Source: a virus. From it: a stretch of 50,291 nucleotides of DNA. Under the pieces are notes generated by a model that was not told where the DNA came from, made no database searches, and saw only the letters and a program-made list of their open reading frames with translations. How positions within the stretch are numbered: the stretch's first letter is position 1; every line of letters begins with the position of its first letter. This document shows positions 7,517 through 16,224 of this stretch, one piece after another. The stretch lies in IMG/VR virus record IMGVR_UViG_3300003877_000002, positions 1 through 50,291 of that record. One strand, written 5' to 3'. The position numbers and the translations under genes were made by a program.

Positions 7517-8722
7517 TTACTCCACTCGTGTTAAATACTGATTAAACCAAACCTTCAAGGGAATCTTATTCCCACTAATCTTATTCTTTACAAAAGAGAT
7601 CATTCTCTCTCCTCCTCTTTCCATTTCTTCTGTAGCTCCAATACCTAGAAGTAAGTCAGCAGTACCGGGAATACCTACATTAGAGAAGTCAATATCACCC
7701 CTACTTAAGTAGCTCTTACCTGTAGCACTGTCACCAGCTTGGGTTATCGAAATTGGTACTAGGTTATACTTTTTACCAACCTTTCTCATAAAAGAAGCTG
7801 CTTTCTCTAGACTTGTTACCTTATTGGTGTCTCCCATATCTAGGTTTCTTATCTGATCTACAATTAAGACATCAGGTTCATACTCTTTAATTAACTCTTC
7901 AATCTCCCACGGAGTACCGGGAGCTACTTCTGCGAAGGTAAAGTTATTGTATCCCTTAGCTTCCGCTAACTCTTGAGCTTTATCTGTATCTGCTTGTATC
8001 TCCTCTCTAGTACGCCCTGTAAGCCTCCACAGGAGCCTGAATATCATGTCATTAGCCGGGTCTTCATTTCCACACATTAGGACTTTTAAGCCCTGTTTAA
8101 GGAAACCGTAGGCCATATTTAGACAAAATAAGCTCTTACCCATATCAGTAGGTGCAAATACTACTACATGGTGTCCTCTTAAAACCCCTCCATTAAGCTG
8201 TTTGTTAAGGGAGAGAGGTAAAATAGCAATACGATTAGAAGCTGAATCATTACTGAGAATGTCAGCCACTTTCGGTGCTTGGTAGATTTCTGTTCCTGCT
8301 CCTTCTTCGGAAGCATTTAGGAGTTCCCCTTCTTTTAAACTGTGGTATCTGTCAATTAAATCTTCTACTTTTGCTTCTGTCTTTTTATTAGTTGTACCTA
8401 TTAGTTCCTGTGCCAATTTGTGTTTTACACTTTCTAATTTTAGTGCTATTACTTCTTCTAGCACATTAGCTGGTGATACAGGATCTAATCCACTTAGGAA
8501 GGTAGAGAAGAGTTCAGCATGTTTAGGATATTGTCTATTTATTATAGACTGTAGTATCTCTACATCTGCCCTTCCTATTTCTGGATCATTCTGGTAGTAT
8601 TGCTCTACTACTTTAAATATAATCTTAGCTTGGTCTGATAAATCCTCCTCTAGCTTAAGAGTTACTACCTCTTCGTAAATCTCTCTGTCAAGTATGACAG
8701 CACTTATTAGTTTTTGTTCCAT
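7517..8722 (-). CDS. Replicative DNA helicase, DnaB/RecA-like
   Basis: A 401-residue helicase. The N-terminal 150 residues are helical, as in DnaB N-terminal domains. The RecA core has Walker A APTDMGKS at 190-197, Walker B DVLIVD at 284-289, and a sensor-type Gln in PISITQAGD near residue 330. The C-terminus FVKNKISGNKIPLKVWF is the DnaB-type arginine/phosphate strand. T7 fuses helicase and primase; here the primase is a separate gene at 10160-10975. It acts as the hexameric fork helicase with the family A polymerase. Confidence 0.9.
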   Translation of the reverse strand: MEQKLISAVILDREIYEEVVTLKLEEDLSDQAKIIFKVVEQYYQNDPEIGRADVEILQSIINRQYPKHAELFSTFLSGLDPVSPANVLEEVIALKLESVKHKLAQELIGTTNKKTEAKVEDLIDRYHSLKEGELLNASEEGAGTEIYQAPKVADILSNDSASNRIAILPLSLNKQLNGGVLRGHHVVVFAPTDMGKSLFCLNMAYGFLKQGLKVLMCGNEDPANDMIFRLLWRLTGRTREEIQADTDKAQELAEAKGYNNFTFAEVAPGTPWEIEELIKEYEPDVLIVDQIRNLDMGDTNKVTSLEKAASFMRKVGKKYNLVPISITQAGDSATGKSYLSRGDIDFSNVGIPGTADLLLGIGATEEMERGGERMISFVKNKISGNKIPLKVWFNQYLTRVE

Positions 8723-8730
8723 TATACCTC

Positions 8731-9717
8731 TTAAAGTTTAAGTAAACTACCTCCAAGAACTGCATTACCACATGTTATTAGACTGTCTTCTTCTTCCTGA
8801 GAAGGAATGAAAACAAGGGTATCGAAGCCTGCGGATTTACAGCTTTCTTCTACTTTTTTATAGGGTGTATATGAATTGTACCCATTTATTAGCTTTATGT
8901 TGTTTTTACTACAGGCTGAGTTATTATGTATTGGTGTTATTTTAACCATCCATTTATTTTTATCAAAAAGATTTGCTAATATTGCTCCCTTAACTTCATT
9001 ACCTGAAGCATACGCAATATTAAGACAATATTTTCTACCTATTGGTTCTGGTAACTCCTTAACCATATTAGATATATCATGTAAGCGCATACTACTGCCA
9101 CCAAACATTTTATTTCTTTGTTCCTCCTTAGTAGAATTAATACTTAGTTGTAATCCTGCTTGCCCATTAAATTGATTGTTTTTAATATCTACCCATTCAA
9201 AAAGTCTCTTTTTTGTTTTAGAATATTTAGGACACATCGTTGTCAAGACTGGATGTATTGTCTCTATCCTTATACCAGTCTCTTCTTGAAACTGCCTTTT
9301 TCTATTAGCAAGCCATAGAGAAAATAAAAATACATTCTCATTAAAGAGAGGCTCCCCCATTCGTGCAAAATGGATATTTAAGCGATCTGTATATTTAACA
9401 CCAGTCATTGCTAGAGCAGAGTATAGCTGTTTCTTTAAATCATTAATAGAAACATTACCTCTAAATGTAACATTAGGTACGTCACAAAATGTGCATTTCT
9501 GTACACAGCCATATTGTGTCGATAATGTAATTACCCATTTTTCTTGTAATGGCAATATTTCACCACTAGGTACGCCATTTATTTCTGTATTATGGCCAAG
9601 AAAATCAGCTTTTATATTCTTAGATTTTCCATAGTCTCCTATAGATAGTGCTTCTAGTTCTCCTTTACTATAAGTATCTGTAAATAAATAGCCTGTAGGT
9701 ATCTTTATTTTCTTCAT
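8731..9717 (-). CDS. Radical SAM protein of the RlmN/Cfr superfamily
   Basis: A 328-residue radical SAM enzyme. The [4Fe-4S] motif is Cys71-x3-Cys75-x2-Cys78 (CVQKCTFC). Further RlmN-like landmarks are RMGEPLFN at 119-126, LQLSINSTKEEQR, ITPIHNN, and a C-terminal ITCGNAVLGG whose Cys316 matches the cysteine that carries the methyl group in RlmN and Cfr. The second catalytic cysteine of those enzymes, seven residues before the first cluster cysteine, is Thr64 here. It may therefore methylate RNA in a different way or do other chemistry. It lies 8 bases from the helicase gene and makes a TAATG overlap with its upstream neighbour. Confidence 0.82.
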   Translation of the reverse strand: MKKIKIPTGYLFTDTYSKGELEALSIGDYGKSKNIKADFLGHNTEINGVPSGEILPLQEKWVITLSTQYGCVQKCTFCDVPNVTFRGNVSINDLKKQLYSALAMTGVKYTDRLNIHFARMGEPLFNENVFLFSLWLANRKRQFQEETGIRIETIHPVLTTMCPKYSKTKKRLFEWVDIKNNQFNGQAGLQLSINSTKEEQRNKMFGGSSMRLHDISNMVKELPEPIGRKYCLNIAYASGNEVKGAILANLFDKNKWMVKITPIHNNSACSKNNIKLINGYNSYTPYKKVEESCKSAGFDTLVFIPSQEEEDSLITCGNAVLGGSLLKL

Positions 9718-9962
9718 TATGCTTCGAGTTCTTCATCTTTAGTTCGAGGTTCCTGATTATATATAAAATCTAACAACTCTCGTAATTCCTGTGTACCATA
9801 ATGCCAGCAACCTCCTTTTTCTAGACCACGATCATGTTCCATTTGTTTTTTAATTAACTTAACAACTTCAGCCCTACGTCTATGTATTCCTACTGTGAGT
9901 GTTTCATCATGATCTTCTGGCGCACATTCAGGACACCCACCACTACAATTTATTTCACACAT
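9717..9962 (-). CDS. Small Cys-rich protein, 81 aa
   Basis: The N-terminus packs four cysteines (MCEINCSGGCPECAPE), likely a metal knuckle. The C-terminal part contains CWHYGTQELRELLDFIY, a stretch I recognise as recurrent in small phage proteins of unknown function. It ends with TAATG coupling to the radical SAM gene, so the two are made together; a partnership is possible but unproven. Confidence 0.7.
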   Translation of the reverse strand: MCEINCSGGCPECAPEDHDETLTVGIHRRRAEVVKLIKKQMEHDRGLEKGGCWHYGTQELRELLDFIYNQEPRTKDEELEA

Positions 9963-9974
9963 TTTCTCAGTTCC

Positions 9975-10175
9975 TTATACTTTAGGGATAATTGTACCTC
10001 TTCGGTACTTAGCTTGTACTACTCCCATATCATCAATTAACAACGCCCACTCTATTTCATCATTTTCTTTTTCTATATTGAACTTCATAGCTCTCCAAAA
10101 ACCTATATCCCTAGCCCATTCTCTTTTATAAATAAAACCCCTCATATTCTTTTCTACACTTACATATCCAGACAT
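9975..10175 (-). CDS. Hypothetical protein, 66 aa
   Basis: Unrecognised. The product begins MSGYVSVEKNMRGFIYKREW and ends GTIIPKV; it is rich in aromatic and basic residues and looks like a small beta-rich fold. Its start lies inside the 3' end of the primase gene (16-base overlap), so translation is probably coupled to the primase. Confidence 0.6.
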   Translation of the reverse strand: MSGYVSVEKNMRGFIYKREWARDIGFWRAMKFNIEKENDEIEWALLIDDMGVVQAKYRRGTIIPKV

Positions 10176-10975
10176 TTCTTTAACTCCTCTTCTGGTAAAT
10201 CTTTAGGATCTGCTTCTAGAGATCTAACTTCAAATTTCTTGAAGTAGAACCCAAACTTCTTCTTATATCTGAAGGCCTTATCTGTAGCATCTGGATCTAG
10301 TAAGACCACAATACTGTCAGTATGTTCCCTCAGCTCTCTAATTCTTTCATTATTTAGGTGTGTACCAAGTAAGGCCACAGTCCTAGAGTACCTTAGACAT
10401 CTAATCGCTGATAGTACGTCCTCAACCAGAGCAATCTGTCCTTTTCTTTCTGTGAGAGGGTAATGGAGCCCTGTAGTCCTCTTAGTGAAGAATGTAAGGC
10501 TTTTAGTACCAGCTTTTCCTCGAAAGTTAAGCTTCTTCGTGATTCCTCCAAATACTTCACCTCTTGCTGTAAAGCACGGCATATAGAGACTATTGTACTT
10601 TCTGTCGTATCTGAACCCTTGTTCATGGAGTTCCTCCTCAGTCAGGGTGTACTTTGTTGATAGTTCCTCAAGTATCTCTTTGGGTAGGAGTTCTAACTCT
10701 CCACTAAACTCACGAGGAACAAATTGTTTCTTCTTTTTCCTACCTTCTCCATTCAGGAGAATACTTCCCGGTACAGAACTGATGAAGCCTCTGGCTCCAC
10801 AGGAGGCTCTGTAACAGTTGTACAGGAGTCCCTCATCAATCCTTGTCAGAGACATCTTCATCTCGTGAGGTACTCTACAGAAAGGACAGAGAGTATTTAG
10901 GCTGTCCCCTACCTCAAGGGACAGGGCAGCCTCTTTAAGTACTTCTTCAGACAGTAGTCTGTCGCTGTGTTTCAT
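10160..10975 (-). CDS. DNA primase, zinc finger plus TOPRIM
   Basis: A 271-residue primase corresponding to the N-terminal half of T7 gp4. A zinc-binding module uses Cys30, Cys33, Cys54 and Cys59. The TOPRIM catalytic core shows Glu185 in IALVEDVLSAIR and Asp227/Asp229 in VVLLDPDATD. There is no helicase domain; the helicase is encoded separately at 7517-8722. It lays RNA primers for the lagging strand. The start makes a TAATG-type junction with the upstream zinc-ribbon gene. Confidence 0.92.
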   Translation of the reverse strand: MKHSDRLLSEEVLKEAALSLEVGDSLNTLCPFCRVPHEMKMSLTRIDEGLLYNCYRASCGARGFISSVPGSILLNGEGRKKKKQFVPREFSGELELLPKEILEELSTKYTLTEEELHEQGFRYDRKYNSLYMPCFTARGEVFGGITKKLNFRGKAGTKSLTFFTKRTTGLHYPLTERKGQIALVEDVLSAIRCLRYSRTVALLGTHLNNERIRELREHTDSIVVLLDPDATDKAFRYKKKFGFYFKKFEVRSLEADPKDLPEEELKKCLDM

Positions 10976-11130
10976 TATTTCTTAGTAAATAATAGTGTTT
11001 CACAAGATGTACAACGATAGGCATCTTGTGTCGCAGTTCCTTTGTGTGTTTTATTAGCTACTCTTTTACTAGTACCATACTTTTTATCCTGATAGGAATT
11101 GGTACAATTGCATGTTAATATTTTACTCAT
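10975..11130 (-). CDS. Zinc-ribbon microprotein, 51 aa
   Basis: A short gene just upstream of the primase. ATG at 11130 is preceded by AAGGAG nine bases away, and its TAA overlaps the primase ATG. The product begins MSKILTCNCTNSYQDKKYG and has a second cysteine pair in YRCTSCETLLF, giving a C-x-C/C-x2-C zinc ribbon. It may bind nucleic acid or assist the primase; position is the only guide. Confidence 0.75.
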   Translation of the reverse strand: MSKILTCNCTNSYQDKKYGTSKRVANKTHKGTATQDAYRCTSCETLLFTKK

Positions 11131-11299
11131 TTTATTACACTCCTTGAAGATTAGATCTCCAATTTAAAAAATTATACTTTTTCAATTGCTGTCCCTTTAA
11201 GGGGGACAGCTTGTAAGTTAAGTTTAACTGGTAATTAAAAGTATGATTTAGACACCAGCTTTTATGTATTGTTCAACTTATTTATCTATTACTTTAGTA
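11131..11299. other. Intergenic region with one strong stem-loop
   Basis: 169 bases without a gene in the leftward string. At 11188-11210 there is an 8-bp stem (GCTGTCCC / GGGACAGC) with a 7-base loop. On the leftward transcript the stem is followed by AATTGAAAAAG and, further on, six T, so it is a poor intrinsic terminator but could be a processing site or attenuator between the RtcB/amidoligase block and the replication genes. A TATAAT sits at about 11171-11176 on the minus strand without a convincing -35. Confidence 0.5.
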
Positions 11300-11572
11300 C
11301 TAACTACACCATCCACAAGAACCAAAACTAAGTCCTTCCTCTAATTTCTCTATAACTTTTCTATACTCTTCTTCAGTTATACTATATTTATCTAGTATAG
11401 TTACAGTTGAGGGTTTGCCTATAAATGTCATATCACCACAACAGTAGTCTTTCGCGAACTCACTACCTAAATCAACATTACTTCCAAAATCATCACTATC
11501 TGCGATAACAGTATTTATTGTAAATACTTCTGTTGTACACAAACAGCTAAATACCTTTAATTCAAGTTTCAT
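11300..11572 (-). CDS. Hypothetical Cys-containing protein, 90 aa
   Basis: Unrecognised. Cysteines are spread through the chain (FSCLCTT, DYCCGD, GSCGWCS at the extreme C-terminus). The C-terminal GSCGWCS resembles a redox or metal dithiol. A helical segment (TEEEYRKVIEKLEEGL) precedes it. The gene starts 7 bases after RtcB and may share its mRNA and function. Confidence 0.6.
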   Translation of the reverse strand: MKLELKVFSCLCTTEVFTINTVIADSDDFGSNVDLGSEFAKDYCCGDMTFIGKPSTVTILDKYSITEEEYRKVIEKLEEGLSFGSCGWCS

Positions 11573-11579
11573 ATATCTC

Positions 11580-12815
11580 TTATCCTTTAATATTAATTAG
11601 GGGACTAATGTAAGCAACTACTTCTACTAAATCTCTCTGCAAGTTCATGACTTCAAAGATATTCTTATAGGCTCCGGGTGACTCATCTAGTGTATCTTCT
11701 ATAACTAGAGCTTGTACATCTGCCATAGTTCTTTGGAAAAAATTAAAATCTAAGTCTCGTTTAGCCTGCTTGCGACTCATTACACGACCAGCTCCATGAG
11801 AACTTGACCAGAGAGATAGGGGATTGCCCTTACCTTTTACGATAAATGAGCCATCTCGCATATTACCGGGAATTACTCCCAGCATACCTTCTTCCGCGTG
11901 TGTGGCACCCTTACGGTGAATCCACAGACCATTACGTTCTACAGCATGATTATGGTTGCGATTGATTAATTCATCGAAGCTAGGTTCCCAGTCTACACAC
12001 CCAAGTACATGACTAATAATATTAATAGTTCGTATCATCATTGTTTTACGATTCTCAAGGGCATACTCTAGACACCAGTTCATATCCTGAATATAGTTCT
12101 TACCTTCCTGTGATTCTACTTTAAAGTTATAGTGTCCTTCTTTAGGACGTGCTCTACCCATTCGCTTATTTACCCAATTACTCTTTAACTTTTCGTAGCG
12201 ATCAGGGTTGTATTTAAGTACATCCTTATGTCCTTCATCAAATTCATCTTCAAGTATACCTCGATCACTAGAGGCTAGTGTCATATAATGTGTAGCAATC
12301 GCGTGTCCTACACCTCGGCTACCTGAGTGTATTACAACCCATACATTAGCTCCGCCGTCTACACCAATCTCAATAAAGTGGTTGCCTCCACCTAGAGAAC
12401 ATAGAGCTCTGTTCCAGTTTTTAAGGGCTGCGATTTCCTTACCACGATTAGTCAATCCTGCTATAGGATATACATTTCTTTTAGGATCATGGGCTTTACT
12501 AATATGGAACCCTACAGGAATACGCGTATAGATCAGATCAAAGATTTCTTTACTATGTTTAATTATTTGCTTAGGATCAATACCCTCTAATTTCAAGGCA
12601 CACATACCGCAACCAATATCATAACCTACCCAAGCAGGTACTACTACACCATCAGTAGCTACTACAGCTCCAATGGGTAGAGAGTAGCCTGTATGAGCAT
12701 CTGGCATAAGAGCACCAGCTACTACAAAGTCTTGTGCCATAGCACTATTGAATTGTTCTAGTGCAGTGTCTTCAAGTATCTCTGCAAAGATATTAACTTG
12801 TTTTTCTGTTTTCAT
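11580..12815 (-). CDS. rtcB: RtcB RNA ligase
   Basis: A 411-residue RtcB, the normal bacterial length. All active-site residues are visible: Asp66 and Cys69 in GYDIGCGMC, His146 in GGGNHF, His163 in HSGSRG, the His pair near 288-290 in NHNHA, and His340 in SSSHGAGR, the residue that accepts GMP. The enzyme joins RNA 3'-phosphate or 2',3'-cyclic phosphate to 5'-OH ends with GTP and Mn. That is the break left by anticodon nucleases and many toxins. No archease is present. It lies 1 base from the cyclotransferase gene at the end of the amidoligase cassette. Confidence 0.96.
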   Translation of the reverse strand: MKTEKQVNIFAEILEDTALEQFNSAMAQDFVVAGALMPDAHTGYSLPIGAVVATDGVVVPAWVGYDIGCGMCALKLEGIDPKQIIKHSKEIFDLIYTRIPVGFHISKAHDPKRNVYPIAGLTNRGKEIAALKNWNRALCSLGGGNHFIEIGVDGGANVWVVIHSGSRGVGHAIATHYMTLASSDRGILEDEFDEGHKDVLKYNPDRYEKLKSNWVNKRMGRARPKEGHYNFKVESQEGKNYIQDMNWCLEYALENRKTMMIRTINIISHVLGCVDWEPSFDELINRNHNHAVERNGLWIHRKGATHAEEGMLGVIPGNMRDGSFIVKGKGNPLSLWSSSHGAGRVMSRKQAKRDLDFNFFQRTMADVQALVIEDTLDESPGAYKNIFEVMNLQRDLVEVVAYISPLINIKG

Positions 12816-12816
12816 G

Positions 12817-13173
12817 TCACCATTCTCCGTCTTCGATTACTTCATATTTATTATATTCTGCTGGATAGTTTAAGTAGTACATCCAAACATCTGCTTCCTT
12901 ATTTCCAAGTTGTATAGTAAATTTCTCTCTGTTGTAGAATGTTGGGAAGCCCTCAAGCATATCCAACCTGTCCAATTTCTCTACTTTATAGACCTCTCCT
13001 TTAATCGTAGAAGTAGGTATATCCTTTAAGACACCGGGGAAGCCACCTAAACTAACCATAGTATATTTATTGCTAGTATAAGCATTACTTATGAACTTAG
13101 AATCTACACCTAAAACAGAGTGATTAGAATAGTCCTTCTTTAAAGATCCATAAACAAACACTAGTTCACACAT
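12817..13173 (-). CDS. Gamma-glutamylcyclotransferase-like (GGCT/AIG2) protein
   Basis: A 118-residue GGCT-fold protein. It has the substrate-binding loop VYGSLKK at 7-13, GGFPGVL in the middle, and the candidate catalytic Glu74 in LDMLEGFP followed by Tyr80 and Arg82. The family releases 5-oxoproline from gamma-glutamyl amines or peptides. Placed with amidoligases and glutamine amidotransferases, it probably removes or edits a gamma-glutamyl link. It overlaps the upstream gene by 8 bases. Confidence 0.9.
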   Translation of the reverse strand: MCELVFVYGSLKKDYSNHSVLGVDSKFISNAYTSNKYTMVSLGGFPGVLKDIPTSTIKGEVYKVEKLDRLDMLEGFPTFYNREKFTIQLGNKEADVWMYYLNYPAEYNKYEVIEDGEW

Positions 13174-13972
13174 TATTCAACACCTTATCTAGTAGACACA
13201 AGTTAGCCTCGTGATAATATTCTTTTGACACATCTTTACTCTTACAAAGAAGATCATTTGTAAAACTTTGAATACCAGTATCATCATGTATTTTACTAGT
13301 AAATACATACTTCTTACAATCTCCTATAGATCTAAATTGCTCAACAAAAGGATTCTCCATAAATTTAGAGAATTGTTTATAGTTTTTACTTATTGTATAT
13401 AAGATACCATAATCAGTTCCAGAATTATGTTGAGCTATGAATTTATTGATACCTCCTTCAAGGGTATCAGTATAATCATATTTCTCTACTCCATAGAAAG
13501 CACAGCGTAATAGTAGAGTAAATAGAGACATTACAGGAGCATTATTTAAGAATATTCTAGGGAAGGTTACAATATAATTATATTTTCCTGTTATACTAGT
13601 GCCTATATCTCCGAAGACTACTTTAGTTTCTTCTATACGGAAATAACTACCTGTCTCTTCACAAAATAAATCAAGTAAATGCAGATCTTTAAGCTCTTCA
13701 TCAAAAGTAAGTAACATTTTAATCTCAGAAGCATTGTACATACTCTGAGAATAGTCCCAAGTAAATCCATATATCTCAAATGGATAAGCACCATTAGTAT
13801 TTTGGTGATATACTACGTCGTTAAAATAGTCACGGCACTTAACTAGTGGCATTACATTCTTGTAGGTATCTGTACCATTAACTTTTTGTAACAGAGCGAA
13901 TCTGACTGCTTTAGTCTGGCTATTCTCAGTAAGACCAAGCCTACCTTGGCTATATAGTTTTACAGTATCCAT
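13166..13972 (-). CDS. Unknown protein of the amidoligase cassette, 268 aa
   Basis: Not recognised. The product begins MDTVKLYSQGRLGLTENSQT and is soluble, with many Tyr, Phe and Asp and scattered cysteines but no clear catalytic motif or membrane segment. It is tied on both sides by start-stop overlaps to the ATP-grasp gene (shared base at 13972) and the cyclotransferase gene, so it must be made with them. Possible roles are substrate carrier, structural partner or a divergent enzyme. Confidence 0.7.
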   Translation of the reverse strand: MDTVKLYSQGRLGLTENSQTKAVRFALLQKVNGTDTYKNVMPLVKCRDYFNDVVYHQNTNGAYPFEIYGFTWDYSQSMYNASEIKMLLTFDEELKDLHLLDLFCEETGSYFRIEETKVVFGDIGTSITGKYNYIVTFPRIFLNNAPVMSLFTLLLRCAFYGVEKYDYTDTLEGGINKFIAQHNSGTDYGILYTISKNYKQFSKFMENPFVEQFRSIGDCKKYVFTSKIHDDTGIQSFTNDLLCKSKDVSKEYYHEANLCLLDKVLNNV

Positions 13973-14817
13973 TATTTATGTTTCTCCATATAAGTTTCAA
14001 TTGCTTTTATGTAGGCATTAAAGGTAGTAGGACTTGACATTCCCGGTGCTGAGTTGACTTCACATACTAGAGCTTCTAGAAGCATTCCATTATCACTGTA
14101 CTTAGCTAAAATATCTACGCCACAATAATCTGCACCTACTGCTTCTGCTGCTTGTATACCGATTTCTTCAATGGTACCTCGACTAGGTAGACCTCCATCA
14201 CAAATTAGATCCTTGTGTGCAAATACCCATCCCTTCTTATGGTTACGTGTAAGCTCATCTACTTCTTTAATACCTCTTTCAGCACGTTTTTTAGATCCCA
14301 TTCGCTTCTTCTGTATTAGATCAATGGCTACTCCATCGAATACATGTACTCGAAATTCATGTGTCTTATCGAAGAATTTTGTATATAGAGGAGCTGAAAC
14401 AAGATCACCTTTATTTTCTACTAACTCAATACCTTTACCTTGTTTTCCATTAAGGATGTGACGTATAATTACTTTATCTCCATTATCGATCCATATTCTT
14501 GCATCAGCACGTACAGTGGACATAGCTAAACAAGGCACTTCTTTTGTTGATAGTAGCTTAAGAGTAGTTAGCTTATTGACGCAATTACCTACGGCACTAG
14601 GAGAGTTGATCATCTTAACTCCGCGTACTGCTGCATCTTCCCACCAGATAGGTAGCTGGCTACGGCCATAGTTAAATACAAATGAGTTATCCTTTACTTT
14701 AATGTTAGGACGATAACCACATGTTACTTGGTTTGCATTAAAATGGTTAGCAAGCTTACGACCTACTCCCGGTACATCCTTACGTACACGCAAGATATTT
14801 AGTTTTTCATTGAACAT
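13972..14817 (-). CDS. ATP-grasp ligase, RimK-like
   Basis: A 281-residue ATP-grasp protein. It shows the glycine-rich loop NGKQGKGI at 123-130, EFRVHVFDG at 154-162, GVDI at 233-236 and the metal-binding EVNSAPG at 253-259. RimK-type enzymes form amide bonds between a carboxylate, activated as acylphosphate, and an amine, for instance adding glutamates to a peptide. Here it lies 15 bases after the class II amidotransferase, which could supply ammonia, and overlaps the next unknown gene. Confidence 0.92.
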   Translation of the reverse strand: MFNEKLNILRVRKDVPGVGRKLANHFNANQVTCGYRPNIKVKDNSFVFNYGRSQLPIWWEDAAVRGVKMINSPSAVGNCVNKLTTLKLLSTKEVPCLAMSTVRADARIWIDNGDKVIIRHILNGKQGKGIELVENKGDLVSAPLYTKFFDKTHEFRVHVFDGVAIDLIQKKRMGSKKRAERGIKEVDELTRNHKKGWVFAHKDLICDGGLPSRGTIEEIGIQAAEAVGADYCGVDILAKYSDNGMLLEALVCEVNSAPGMSSPTTFNAYIKAIETYMEKHK

Positions 14818-14832
14818 TATTTTTACTTCTCC

Positions 14833-16152
14833 TTAGTCAGAATAAAGTTTTTCAGCACAGTCATAGCAGATTGGGTCATCTTGTAGACTCCAATCAAGAT
14901 CTTCTGCATCATCAACAGAGAGATTACAGCTACAAAAAGAACAACCTCTCTTAATTAGTTTCTCATACTCCTCTTCAGTTATATTTTTACCATCTGGCCC
15001 AAGTACCATTTTAATCACGTTATTGTCTTCTTCCTCTGGAGCTGGTAGTTCCTTTACTACGTGTAGTTTAATAGAATCTCCTTTGAGTACCAGTTCATAT
15101 CCACCAGTCAGCTTATAGGCTCGTTCAGCTACACCAGTAAGGTTAGTAGTTTCTGTAAGTATACCGTCTTTCTCTAGATCAGACAGCTTAACATTATACG
15201 CTACAACTAAATCTACCACACCACTAGAGGTAATTGTTTCACCTTTAATAGTACCAAAATATCCATCAGCTTGTTCAGTATACTTAGTTACTTTAAGTTT
15301 AGAGAACATAATTACTTCATTTTTTATATAGCCTATATCTAGTAACTGTTTTTCTGCTGGTGTACTATAAGTATTATGTTTAGATTTACCATTACCTTTA
15401 CCAGTACCGTAACCACCATACCAATCGGAATCAGCCCACTTATTAGTAGGTGCTAATATATCAAAAGATTTCTTACTCTCTTCAATTTTAGTAGCTCCTA
15501 ACTTAAATGTAAAGTGTCTACCGATAGGTAATTTTTCAACCGCTTCGAGGTTATATGTTTTTGGCATAATACCACTAATCATCCAAGGCTCAGAGGCGTA
15601 GAATAAGGCTTTCCCATCAGTGGAGTAAGCAAAGTGCATAGGCCTTTCATCGTTTCTAGCCATATGTAGTGTGTGGTCTGTAGAGTCATACCATACTAAA
15701 GCGTATGCCCCATCTAACTTTGGTAAAACGTCCTCTGCTCCAGCAGTTGAGAAGGCTTTACAAATAGCTTCGCTATCTGTAGGGAACTCATTTTTTAAGC
15801 CATTAAAAGAGATTAGTGTGCCATTATGTACTAGTGTTATATTACCATGTGAAAAAGGATGTGCATTTACAGCAGTCTTTTTACCCTTAGTAGCCCAGCG
15901 ATTATGACCAATTACATAATCATAAGTATCTATATTATATAGTAACTTATCTACTTTAGCCATGTTAATAAAATCATATCCTGCCATAGCTTTCTTATAT
16001 AGAAGAATATCTTTAGAGGCTTTTACTAACGCTAGACCTGTGCTGTCCTCACCTCTGATTGTATCTACATATAGAGCCTTCTCTAACCAAGCTCTGCGAG
16101 CTGTCCAGTTGACAGATTTTTCCATTGAGATCATTCCTACAATTCCACAAAT
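14833..16152 (-). CDS. Class II glutamine amidotransferase, AUU start
   Basis: From ATG the frame starts only at 16132-16134, which would remove the catalytic residue. Upstream in frame lie the codons ATT TGT GGA ATT GTA GGA (16152-16135), giving MCGIVG, the obligatory class II N-terminus with nucleophile Cys2. ATT at 16150-16152 is preceded by AGGAG with an 8-base gap; no ATG, GTG or TTG exists between it and the upstream in-frame stop. I therefore call an AUU start (439 residues). Other motifs: RGEDSTG at 33-39, GHNRWATKG at 81-89, AHPFSHGN and HNGT. The C-terminal domain carries a four-Cys zinc site (CSFCSC and CYDC). It releases ammonia from glutamine. Confidence 0.9.
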   Translation of the reverse strand: MCGIVGMISMEKSVNWTARRAWLEKALYVDTIRGEDSTGLALVKASKDILLYKKAMAGYDFINMAKVDKLLYNIDTYDYVIGHNRWATKGKKTAVNAHPFSHGNITLVHNGTLISFNGLKNEFPTDSEAICKAFSTAGAEDVLPKLDGAYALVWYDSTDHTLHMARNDERPMHFAYSTDGKALFYASEPWMISGIMPKTYNLEAVEKLPIGRHFTFKLGATKIEESKKSFDILAPTNKWADSDWYGGYGTGKGNGKSKHNTYSTPAEKQLLDIGYIKNEVIMFSKLKVTKYTEQADGYFGTIKGETITSSGVVDLVVAYNVKLSDLEKDGILTETTNLTGVAERAYKLTGGYELVLKGDSIKLHVVKELPAPEEEDNNVIKMVLGPDGKNITEEEYEKLIKRGCSFCSCNLSVDDAEDLDWSLQDDPICYDCAEKLYSD

Positions 16153-16224
16153 TTTCTCATCTCCTAGACTAATAAATTAGTCTGTTAGTTTACCCATTTC
16201 CAATGGGTGTGGGTTACAGTACTA
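16153..16224 (-). promoter_or_regulatory. Structured leader of the class II amidotransferase gene
   Basis: A 72-base spacer with two inverted repeats. At 16166-16183 there is a perfect 8+2+8 palindrome (AGACTAAT, ATTAGTCT) directly abutting the AGGAG of the AUU-start gene. At 16192-16208 there is a 7+3+7 stem (ACCCATT, AATGGGT). Either could be an operator, a translational switch hiding the ribosome site, or an attenuator separating the two halves of the amidoligase cassette. Confidence 0.6.

Noticed and set aside
11165-11200. Leftward promoter at TATAAT near 11171-11176
   Set aside because: A TATAAT is present but no -35 lies at 16-18 bases; the region is just AT-rich.
13166-13972. Sigma-factor or RNA-polymerase-binding role for the unknown 268-aa protein
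   Set aside because: phiEco32 encodes such factors, but I see no helix-turn-helix or sigma region motif here; leaving it as unknown.
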